Notes under the pieces: generated by a model
Databases searched by the model: none
The model's input: only the letters and a program-made list of their open reading frames with translations
What the model was told of the DNA's origin: nothing
Part shown: piece by piece, positions 22,903 to 35,200 of the stretch
How the letters are laid out: the number at the start of each line of letters is the position of its first letter
Numbering within the stretch: position 1 is the stretch's first letter
Source: Varroa destructor
Taxonomy: Eukaryota; Arthropoda; Arachnida; Mesostigmata; Varroidae
Assembly (NCBI RefSeq): GCF_002443255.2
Contig: NW_019211456.1
Location: 800,858-864,857, forward strand
Reading direction: 5' to 3'
Length of the DNA stretch: 64,000 nt
Position numbers and translations under genes: made by a program

Positions 22903-25900
22903 CTACCGATGAGACCGAAAACGCAACAAAACTGAAGAAGGGAAACGGGGTGTAGCTGCAGACACGTTATAATCATTACGAACAAAAGTGACCAATCGTC
23001 CGTTTTGCGCACGTAGAACTTTACCGATGGCGCCTTTAGTCGGCTTCTCCGGCCAACTGTCCGAAATGAGTGAGTAGGATGGCGAGATAGAGTATTCCGC
23101 GATATAGCCATAGACAACTTTCAATGAACGAAATACGTTTCGTGATCTAAAGACCTTGTAGGCGCAGAGCGAGTGGCCGTTGACCCTCATTCCTGCATGC
23201 CAACTACGGTGTCCTCCAAGTTTGCTTTTCGTCGATAGTAGCTCTACGCTTCTGTACTATCCCCTGCTAGCCTATCTCCGGCTCTTCAAGGCACATTGCT
23301 GCCACCTACTCGAATTGTGATTCTGTTCTTTCCCTGAACAAGTATAACGACGTGTACAGGTACGCGAACACCGTCATTTACTTACGGCATGCTCATATGT
23401 GCGTTACAAGCGTGGAATGGCGCATTCTGGTAGACTCCTTCCAATCGAACTTCCTTCACCCAAACAATAGATCTGTTTAGTTAAGTATAATGCTGAACTG
23501 TGTACATGTTTACATGTTGCGCGTTAACCAGTACGGTTGTTGCTATGCTAACGTTGGCCACCTGGCGAGTCTTATAACCACGAAATGCTACCATGAGATA
23601 CTCTAATATTAAACTGCGAGAATTAATTTTCTCATTTCAACATAATAATGATGCACTGTTGTCTCAAACGCAAATTGTTCTCAATGGTATCCCAGAGGCA
23701 TGTAATGAGTTTGTACTCAATTGTTTTGTTATGTAACATAATTATTATTACACACTGAGAAATAGGTCTTTCGTAGATGTTTTTTTACTGGACTAACGGT
23801 CGCCCGCGTAATTAACTGCAAGAAACTCTTCCAGGTGTTAACCGACATGCACCGATGGATCTTACTGTTGAATTAAGATTATTAGAAAGTCAATGATTGA
23901 GGTCGAATGCGATTTCACTAGAGTAAACATTTCAATTTGGAACGCGGAGTAACGACAAGCGTCCAATACTGACATGCTATCCGCAGCCATATTATACAGC
24001 GTGTTTTTACTCTGCCATGAACGATGCAGGTTTGATCGTCTATATCAAACGTCACTCGTTAGCTACGAGATAATATCGTCCTCAACTTAAAATCGGATAG
24101 CAACCGTAACGTTAAAAGACCACAAAACAAAGGAAAAAATTTACATGCAAGGTAAAACAAAGTGACCAATTTCTAAGCACTATCTTCTAGGACACTTATG
24201 TGGACATCTCATTTATTATACAACTATTAGACCGCGTTTCGTTTCAAAACAAATTGAAGAAAATTCTAAAAGAAGCGCTATGATACAATGACCCTAGTTT
24301 CTGAAAGCGTTATGATACAATTTCTAGTTCTGAAGAGTACCCTCGTAGATAACGCTGCCGAGTCCGTATACCGGAACTGTTCATCTAATAACATGAATGT
24401 CGGAATTCAAGATAAACATGGACCGTAGACTGCCGCTTATGGCGCCAAATTTGTAAATTTTACCGGCGACATTATCCATTCGAATGTGTTTCTTGATCAC
24501 AAAATTATTCGTAAAAGTTATTTTCGTAATGCAGACAGGAAAGCTACGTCGACTGGTAACAACAAACGACGAACAGAAGGATAATAACTGCTGTGTGAAA
24601 ACGAAAGAGCATGAATTGGATGTATGATTTATGAACAAAGTAAACTTCTCTGCCCAAAATGAGTAATTGAAATTGAAAAGTTACGAGGAAGCGTCGATCC
24701 AGATCGGCGTCAAAACGGATACGAACACAAGCTATATACAGAAATCGGTAATAGTATTATTGCATGCATATAGAGTATAATAAATATATGCCGATATGCT
24801 ATAATTTGTCAGTATTTTTTGAAAAAATAATTGTGGATAATAATGGTAATATACAGGGTAAGATAAATGTGACTAACTCGCACCCGTTCTCGAAGTGTTT
24901 CCGGATTTAAAGATCATTCCATAAGTCATTCTTATTTTAATTTCATAGAAATTACTTCATTTCATTATTTTCATAGAAATTACTTTTCACACATTCGGGA
25001 TACGTGCACAACAAGGTGGTATTCTTAAACCAACTCAAATATGATCTAACAAAGTGAATGAAAGTATTCCTGATAAAATATCACCATGTTTCTGTAAAAT
25101 AGCATAAGTGACAAGCGGTTTTTTTTTCGAAAAGTACGTTGTGAGGTTAGCATTTATTATGTTCAGTTTTACTAGCTTGTTCTTCTTTCATATCGCCTAT
25201 CTGAATCGCCGTGTACATGTCTTACTGTACATTTTATACATTCTCCATTTATACATGTGTACATTGCAGGACGTTTCATAATCATCAGGACGTCGAATTC
25301 AACAAAACTTTCATGCGGACAAAATCAATTCGTCGTATTGTTTTATTGCAATATAGCTTTAAATATACGAAAAAATACGTTCACTGCTCTTTTGAGTCGT
25401 ATCTTGGAAGTAGAATACCACCATCCAGGACATTATCAGGGGGGTATGCGTCCATTATCCTAGCAAGCGATGAGTCAATGGTTGCCGATTTTGATGTCGC
25501 TGGGAGTGGTAGATATAGGGGGTCCCTATCTTAGCTTATTTACTCTATTTATAAACGTACGATTCAGGTAAATTCTTACTGTTTGAAGATGTGCTTTAAC
25601 GATGAAACGCATTTTAGCTCCCTTTAAGTAAATACGCACTATATACATGTGTCTAGATAAAACCGCGCTTGTGTCATAAACAGAAACACGACAAACGACG
25701 CGATTGCTCTAAATTATATAATAATAATATTCTTATTATTATAAATTACCTTTGCAGTAATTTGTATCAATCTAAGTCAATAACAAAAACTATAAAGACG
25801 CCAACAACAAAAACATCAACAACAATCAACTGGGAATGGGACAAAGAGTCTGAGGATCAATTTTAGGGCATAGACGAGCACGGATTACAACGTCACAGCA

Positions 25901-26052
25901 ACGAGTAAACGAAGGTGCTCGAACGTTTGAAATCGTATGGTAAATACAGGGGAGACAATTTTTGCCTAACGATTGTATTATAAGCTGCGTGAAAGGTTTT
26001 TGAGCGGCATAAATGTTTTTATAATCCGCCTTAGGGGTTGGCCAGTATTCTC
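22903..26052. other. Spacer 3' of fringe
   Basis: I see no gene. The minus strand is open from about 23190 to 22903 (95 codons) without a recognised motif. The fringe 3' UTR and polyadenylation site should lie below 26053. I do not assign a poly(A) signal because many AATAAA-like words occur. Confidence 0.4.
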
Positions 26053-26242
26053 CTATATCGATATTGACATTGATGTCGTCGTTTTCCCGTGCATTGACGT
26101 CTCATCGATGGCAGCTAGGGAGTTGGATTTGAGATTCGAGAAGGTGGCTCGTTCATTTTGCTTTTCAAGTTGAAGCTGTTGTAGCTTCATGCGGCGGCAG
26201 ACATCAAACTGGGGAAACAGGTAACAGTGCACGGAGAAGAAC
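26053..26242 (-). CDS. fng: fringe exon 6 (3' end)
   Basis: The exon encodes FFSVHCYLFPQFDVC, matching the Fringe C-terminal RSxHCxLFP motif. It then adds a non-conserved K/Q/S/T-rich tail to TAG at 26053. The acceptor is GTACTGCAG in phase 2. Confidence 0.92.
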
Positions 26243-29200
26243 CTGCAGTACGACAAAGTAGCACACGTTAGGTCCAACAAAAACAACATGGATCAAGTAG
26301 AAATAAGATTTGTATGTTCAGGGAACTGTGAAAGGTTACAAACAAGTCATCTTGTAAAATAAAAAAGAACTCCAACTGAAGGGTTCCCATAAGTGTGTTC
26401 GCTTTATAATTAACCAAACGTAACAATGTAAGGCGCTAAATCTATACCAGAGCGGCGAAAAACTTTACAATTAGTATACGGTACATAAGCATTTACTAAC
26501 CTTGTCGGATCGAGACGATGATCAAATGCCTCGTTCAGACTGAGTACATTTCCAGCTCGTGAATAACTGAACGAAATCTGATTGCGAAAGGTTTCTTCTT
26601 CGATATATCCGAGAGATTCTAAATGGGAATGGAAATTGCTGAGCACTGTCAAACGGCGTCCGAGCAGAACTTCGACCACAAAACCCATAGTTACATCATC
26701 AGGAAGACGGATCGAATCACCTATTGATGTGAAACGCCCATTGCTGGAAAACAATGCACGAACAACGAATATTTATTTGTTAATTTTTTTTATAAGCATT
26801 TACTTGATTTTAGGTAACTGGTATTTGACTATTCATAATTATATAAGAGACCGTTCAGAACATAATCTGCTTATGGTGTTTCTGATACCAAGATTAGTTG
26901 TTGTTAGCAACCTCTTCTTTCTTGACAGCATTATAAAGGTATTACCAATTTTGGGAATAAGCAAAATTTGTTCCGCTATTCAGTCCACCATCAGTTTCAT
27001 CTTCACACGATAATCTATATTTAATTATATTTTTTAATTATTATTATTATTATTTAATGGTTTATTTTAAATTTAGCAATAATGATAAATGTTAAAAGGT
27101 GTGTATGATCTATTCGTTCAATATTACTTTTCATTTATCTTTGCACTCATTACTCGATCCTTCAATATATGGTAGTAGATATGGCACAAGCCGCTGCCAT
27201 CCCCTGGACGAACGGCCCTGTAGGATAGCGAGGTGAAGATGCTGGCATTGTATGATTGCACATTATGAGACCTGTTTACTCGACACGTGCCCTACAGACA
27301 AAGCTGTCTGACATCCCTATTAACGTAACAGTAAACAGCAACGGGAGAGGACCGGAAAGACACTCTAGGTTGGCGCTTTCGGCCTTCAAAAATATCCGCA
27401 CACCACTTTATCTATTTAGGGATGCTTGCCTGCCACTTGACCCGATGATGTGGAGGAACCTTCGTCGCTTTTAGCTTTATCAACACACAAAATGTGCCAT
27501 CTCCGAAAATCTGCGTACCTCCCCTATCGCCCGTCATTCTATATATATTTTGTCCGTATCGCTTCTGTATTCTAGTCTAGACCAGTGGGTCCACTTGAGG
27601 TTCGTAGTAGATCAGTTTTCGCGGTGCGATAAGTCGCTCTAGCCTCCACGTTCCCGATCATCCATCCTCCTTACACCTAATTTTCGCTTACTAGTTACTA
27701 TTTCAGGGTCGACAATGGCCAAGCTCCTATCAAGTGAAGCTCTTTTTCAGATTTTCTTAAAAATTCGCTAATTCGCATATTCAAGAGCTCTACTGTTTAG
27801 CTTTTTCATTCATGGGTTTCCTGAATAATCTCTTTCCCTGGCCATTATAACTGCCCCTTGCCTTAATTATAGTTCTTTGCTTTAATAATTCTTAATTATA
27901 GTTATTGTAATTAACATGGTTAATTAATACATTAACGGTATGGAATATGACTCTTGTATAGGATATTTTGTGGGTATGTCGGATAATACAGAATAAAATT
28001 GCGAAAAAAAAAACCATACAACCCTAGCGCAAACGTTCGCAAAGGCACGATCACAGATCGTTGGTAGCCAGCGTGACCTCGTCCCCAGTATTCATTGCAT
28101 TGCGTGCATCAACAAGCGTATTCTGTTCAGAGTGCAAAACCGCACATGAAACCCATGTTCAGCATATACATGCAAATTATATGCGTACTACTAGATCCGC
28201 ATACCATCAGCTACTAAATAGCTAAAAGGGAAGCACGGCCAATTTGTGCTATCTTATCCTTGAAGGCCGCTGCTTTCAATGAATGAAATCTCGACGGCAA
28301 GTATTGTATGGGAAGCAGTGTTTGATCGGGTTGGTTAACCCGGTTCGTCTGGAAAAGTTGGTTTGTTGTTAGACATTGTTAGCGAAATATTTAAAGATGC
28401 CGTTAACGCTACCTTGAAACCAAAATCAGCCAGTGCTTCTTTTAAGGAGAGCTTGTGTGTTTTGTCAAGTACCGGCTGCTACCAGTGCGTTTGTTATTGC
28501 TAGCCTACTTCAAACATAGCCGCCAAATAAATAAATGAAAGAACTAACACATTGTAGTCTTCTACTACTAAAATACAAACTGTCCTACACTGCAAGTCAG
28601 CCACGAAATTTCGTAGCCTTTATCTTCTGAATATTCATAGTCGGTCCGAGATTATTCACGTAGGCGCGAAGGTTTGTTATTGTTTATCGAAAATGAAAGC
28701 GGCTTCTGCTAAATGCCACGACGTCTGCACAATTATGCCCAACATTAATCTGAATATACCAGTTCATGATGACATCGAATGAATCGCACAAATGCTCCGG
28801 AAGTGTGCAGCTCTCATCAAGGTTCAAGGCTCGTGCAGTGGGCGCGAAAGCCGTGCTGCTGCTCCTCCGGAATAATTTCATAATGTACGAAAATTTAGAG
28901 ACATAGACGGTCAAAAAACAAGGCTAGAAGTTCTACCAGCATCTCCCTTTCAAGATGCCTTATCAAGTTAAAGATCGTCCTTCCTTTTAGAAATAACGAT
29001 TAGTAATTCTCAAAACCAATTATTGGGTATCTGACGCCCTACAAATAAGAAGGAGAGCGCCCCAAAAAGGCGCCAGAAATAAGGTCTACTTAATAATAGC
29101 CTCTATTATTGTATTTGTGTCTTCTTGGTCCAGTGTCTGTTATTTATTTAAATAGTAGTGTTTTGAGATTTATGTCGCGCACTACCTGTTGCTTTAGCCT

Positions 29201-32200
29201 GACTTTCAGCACGAAGCAGAGTGTGTCTATGTGCGTTTTCGAAACCAGACCTCGCGCCTAGAAGTTTATTAGCAGTAATAAATACGTTACCACCTAACTC
29301 ATAGTGACGCTTAACTCATAACTACCAAGTTCTTTCCGCTTTGCACATATCGAGTTCTAGATCTATTTAGCTAAATTTTTCTAAAATATGATTTTTCTCC
29401 AGCCAAGTGAGTCTCCGACACTGAGCAAAAAGCAGCATTTAAATGTCCCATAAAAATATTGCAGTATTACGGCATTTTCCTATCTCAAAATTCGAACCAT
29501 AGAGCCATTCCATACAAGCGCAATATGTCATTATTATTAGGTACGGATTGACACTTGATTAGAAATTTGTTAATGTCATTGGTCATTACATCATAAGAAC
29601 GTTAATAATGACGAGTCTATTGTGGTTCTAGGCATAGCTCGTCTGAATATAATTTACCGTCTGACAGGATACGAGCTTGCCCACCTGGTCGCATATTATT
29701 ATACACACTTTATTAGCAAAGTTTTTTCCCCTTTATCTTGCTGACTTGCTATATATATGCGCATTTTCGTTTCTCTGTCTATAATTGTGTAACAGATGGT
29801 GTAAAGACTAACTGACATTAGCGGCTAGCGTGAGTTGATCCAAAGAAAAGCACAAAGGATAGACGAATTTGGTCCTTCATTCGACAGCCGGTCGCTCCGT
29901 CTATCGAAGGCTTTGCCCGCAGTCCACCGTCGTAATCGCCGTCGCCGTTTCTATCAGCAGATACCAACAGCTACAGCAGGAGCATTGATTGTGATAAAGC
30001 AACCGCTGCTTACCGTACTACTTCAGTTGCTCGATACAGAAAGATTGCGGAAATGCTATCCCGAATAGTCCGGGAAGCCAACCCTCTTCAGGGATACTCA
30101 CCTCCAAAAATTGCCAACAGTAACTTACCGCTTTGACGTTTGACGTCAAACAATAGTCTATTGAATTCGAATACAACGCCGAACAAAGTAATCTGCTTAC
30201 AACTCATACACTCACATAACAGTAAGTTCCAACCGTAACATCTGAGATTTTTCGAAATAGCCATGTATAGAAGCGCATTTATGCATTTCAATCTCAATAT
30301 TTTCATACGGTCTATAACCTGTTGCATTTAATAAGATTCCAATGAAAAGAGAATAATTATATTGCTGACGGCAGTAAAGCCTGTTTAGCGAGACGATGAA
30401 TTGGGCTGAACCATGGGGCCAGCAGTATTACGTAGCCGTCGTCTTGCACAATGAAACCGTGTTGTTTGTTCCTGCGTTGTTCGAAATACTTCTGGCGTTT
30501 GCTTGGCGTGTGCCAGATGGCATCGCTACGTCTCTGAGTCGACCGCACCTCATCGGTGCTTACGTCACCTCAATCGTGCCCTATCTGCTATCGTACTGTA
30601 TCTGTTTAGTGGTTGTCGTTGATAGAGAGGTTTGGTATCTTTGCAGCTCACATTCTTATAGAGACAGTAAAGATTAGACGGCAACGGTTCCGTCTATTTC
30701 GTATAAAAGGCTCGTGTCGAAAATACCCTTTGCACCCAGGTATTAGTACTAGATGCATTCGCTTTGTAGATATTTTCTAGCCTACGCAAGGCGGGACGAC
30801 TAAATTCGAACTTTTCTCACGAGGTATTTCGAAGACTGAATCCGAATATATATTTCAACAAAATATTTTGCATGTGCTAGAAGTGTCGTTCCTTCGTCCT
30901 TTTATTCAAGTGCTTTCCGACTATGCTACATAAAAAAATTTCAGTAAAATTAAATTTTGGACTAGCGGCATAGCGAAGGTCATAAAAAATGTAAAAACTT
31001 AAAACGAGCAATAAACGGACAAGGACGAAATAGGCACAGAAAGTCTCAAAAGAACAAACCGCTCATCGGCATAGCTCAAATGGTAATTGTTGATACTAAA
31101 AAATAAAACGGTCGTTATTTCTACACCAATGTCCCAAGTATACCAATAATGACTTTTTGAGCCTTTTAGATTTCAACTCTACTACGGATCTCGCGCTTTG
31201 CCTTAAAAACAACTTAAAAATCGCCAGTAAGGTAGAGCATCGAAGCAAAAAAACTGTGCAATTTCGGTGAAGGTTTGTCCTACGTGAACACACGGGACAA
31301 TCGCTCACCTTTGTTCAAATGCCGCAAACTTTTTTGTCATGATAAAGATAAACGAACTTCATTCTATTACCAAAAACCGATTTATACCTTTAGTACAATG
31401 CTGAATAGGTTATTAAACATAAATCTATTCTTTAATAGAGTGAAGTTACGCTACTGAGCCGATATCACAGTTTAACAACATAAAATAGCTTGGGAAACGT
31501 CTATAGCGTATGGTGAGCATTAATCTCAAAACGTGGTAATGACTATTATCGCCCGACATAAGAATCGAGCCTGATTATAGGGCGATTATCATAAGTTTTT
31601 GTCATGCAAATTGATTCGGTGCGAAAGCTTTGTGGTCGTTCCTTGTTACTATAACGAAGTAGCGTTCCAGGATCAAGCCGACTAGTTAATAACATTCAGA
31701 AAGCAACGGCAGACTAGTTTTAACTTAATTAAAGTTCTCAAAAAATATTCAAGTTCAAATTGAACTGTTAACTTAAGCTGATGATGATCAAGGTTAACCT
31801 TCAAATAGTCCTTTTTTTTCAGTTTCTGTGAATATTTAGCTTCCGTTCGACAAAAGTAGACTAATGTCGCAAGTGGTTTAACATTGTAAACATTAATAGA
31901 AATATGACGTCGTATATACATTTCTGGAAGAATCATTCTTTTACTGCAATATCGCTATGCTCAAGACAATAATGTATAACGTAATGATGGAGTTCTTCAT
32001 TGCTAAATCAGGTTTGCTTGTTTTAGCATCGACCTTTAGTACGTACTATCACCAGAATCGACGTTCTCATCAAGTCTGTATTTCGATAGCCTGACCTCGA
32101 ATAAATTTGCCAATAGCTTACGCTTTTGCACGTGAAGGCAGTCTGTGTACAACAGGACTCCAGTATCTTCCTGACTAAGCTATATTGCTATGAAGTTATA

Positions 32201-35200
32201 TCTTTTAAATTTCCCCCTATGCTTTGCTAGGTTTGTTATACGCTAGTCGCGAAAAGAGTGTACTGATTTCAAAACTAAGAATACCGACATGAACTATGCA
32301 TGCCCACAAGCTCCAACAATGATTTCTCTTCGAAAAAGTTTCGGACATCGACCTAGCTGGTGCTGAGTGAGCTGCTGCCCGAAGTGTGCCTCAGTCAGTC
32401 TGGGGCCCCCATCGTTTTCTTCGAAAAGCTCCAGGCCGACAGAAGTGCTGAATATGCGCGTTATTTAAAGACAGACACTTCTTAGCCCCTAACCGAAAAT
32501 GTCCATCGGACATAGCGAAATTCTATCCGAAGTCCGATTGACTTCTCTCATAGACATGTAGATATACTTTCAATACGTTCTCCTCTAATGCTACTGAAAA
32601 AAGCACCATATAACCTATCTAAATATTCATTAGTTTAGACTGCATTTTCCATTCTATCTACCAGAAACCAGACAAAGGGCAATGAGCTAACATGTAAAAA
32701 CATATTTTGGCTACTGCATGAAAAGCTTCGTCCAAGGTTTACTGTTTCAGATATAGATGATTCGTCAAGCTACGGTGACATCAGTCTGTTTGCATTGCAT
32801 GCGTACATATATATATATGCACTGCATGAATTGAACCTTTTGGTTTTTCGAGGAAGATTTTCATGATGCAAAACCTCGAGACCTGGGTTTTCAGCTCTTA
32901 TACTTTTGAGACTTTTGGCCTTTTTAATACATATGGAGTGCTTTTAACTAAATTTAATTGAGCTTTACCATATATCATTAGCTATAAAAGTATTATACAT
33001 AAGGTCCAACTATATAATAAAAGTATGCCACCGCACAATCTGTAGTGACGATTGTTACAACGCCAATTATAACAAACAAGTAACGTTCGGACTGAACAAA
33101 AATGGGCCATTATCGTCTGCTTTCTATTTTTCCGTTTTTTATTATCAGGCTTCCAATTATTCTCTTGTTATTATATTCTTTACCATGAACATTTTCTATA
33201 TAGGAATGGGAGTACGACCAAGCACATCTGATGTAGTTTTCCTTTAGTTCGAGATTACGAAGCTAAGTCTGCCAGCCACTGCCTCCTTCTTTTGTTATTA
33301 CCAACATGGGCCCATCTCTCTTTCATATATATATATATATATATACAGTGTGCTGCATTCGGTATCGGCGAAAGCTTCAGCGGAGTATTTGTCGTAACGG
33401 TTATGCGTTCATCCGTTATTCCTAGCACTAGACGAAAGTCAACTCTTTCAAGAACAAAATCACCATTACGAACGACGGTCCTTTGTATTTGGAATTTGAG
33501 TGAAGATCAGGTGTTACCAATCTTTCCGCGTTCGATGAACCCTTACCAAGGTTAAAAACTTTCTTTTTCCTTTACATCAACAGTCTCTGTGATTGTCAGT
33601 TTTATAGAGCTTCTAGAAAGCCCGAGGAAGGATGAGCCAATAAACTTTCATGAAACAAACCGGGATATCCTCAACTGGATTTACATTTAAAGTGCTTAAT
33701 AATTTATTAGTGGTTCGAAAGGCCACTTCTAATGTACCTAAGTTTTTGATTTTTAAAAATTGACAACTGTTTAAAAGAGTAAAATATTAACTGCCGATTA
33801 TATCGTCTCGCACGCTAAGTAAGTCTTTTTAACGCTTCCTACATGTGTTGAACTTTTAACCGTTTTGAGCCCTTGTTTTCTGGGCTTCTGGCCTGCTATC
33901 CGCTCAAAATTAAATTTCGTTATAATTTTTTAACTGTAGCCTATTTGAATAAAATTTTAAGGAATTTATGCTATTGAGAAACGCTTTGCGTTAAAGAAGA
34001 AATATTTTCATAGTGAGTGATTATTGGTTAGGAATTAAGGCAATAATTGCGGTTCATCGTTTATTGAATCAGCACTTTGTCGTAAGGAATGGTACTTCTA
34101 GCACTATTCCGCCATATATGTATNNNNNNNNNNNNNNNNNNNNNNNNNNNNNNNNNNNNNNNNNNNNNNNNNNNNNNNNNNNNNNNNNNNNNNNNNNNNN
34201 NNNNNNNNNNNNNNNNNNNNNNNGGTAACTGTTGCAAACGCTACCAACGACACGTAAAATAAGAAGGAATTTAAAGTTCTCTCGAGACAAAAATATTGTG
34301 AATTGGGACATTGTAATATGTCTTTTTATCCATCTGTCTGTGTCTCAAGTAAAACGTGATACCAAAGATATTGTGCTGCATTTCTATGAAGGAGTCAGAA
34401 CTGCCCACGGGTGCACAGAGGTTTTCTCTAGTAGGTTAGCTGAGTGATGATATTTCAGTGGAAGTACTAGGAATAGCATCATTAGTTGTTTTCAAACAAA
34501 TAGTCGCAGCTTGACAAACACAGCATAAAATGGGCGCGAGTGGACGGCGCGGTGTAACCGCTGGTTACCGGATTCAAAGTAAGCCGCTGCGCAGAGTATG
34601 AATCAACAATGGTTTGCTTCTTTAATATTATTATCGACGTCATTCGCAACTTTTATGTATTCATCTACCCCTGTAAAATTGTTCGAGCCAGCCAATCACT
34701 ATGTAACACACACAAACATATATTCTCAATTACGAAAAACAGGACTCGTGTGTATGGTGCTACCAGTGCATGCCACTTGTGCTTTTAACCATCAATTTTC
34801 TTTTCGACTCTAGTAGGTGTTTTAATAGGAAAATCCTGTAATCCTAAGGATTGAGTCAGTCCTTCAGTCTTTATCTTTGCAGCTACTCTTTAAACAGATG
34901 TAGTATCTACTTTTGGGGGCGAAGAGAGGGGGCGGTGGTACTTCAAAATGAAGTATAAACTTGGCAGCTAGTGGCACCCATCTGTACCTAAATACATATG
35001 CCCGTGCGTATGTATATAGCTGATAAAAGCTGCCCACTCCCGTTAAGCGATCTTCTTTTCAGTTGAGGAGACATTATTCAAGAAAGATTAATTCAGCTTC
35101 CTAGTATATTCAGTAGAATACTACCGATCTTTTGATAAGGACAAACATACTATTCAATACGTTTAAATTAAAAGATATTTTTTTCTGCTATATTATATGA

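Noticed and set aside
26582..27013. 143-codon plus-strand ORF over fringe exon 5
   Set aside because: Its first part is antisense to a clear fringe exon and the rest is A/T-rich hydrophobic translation of intron.
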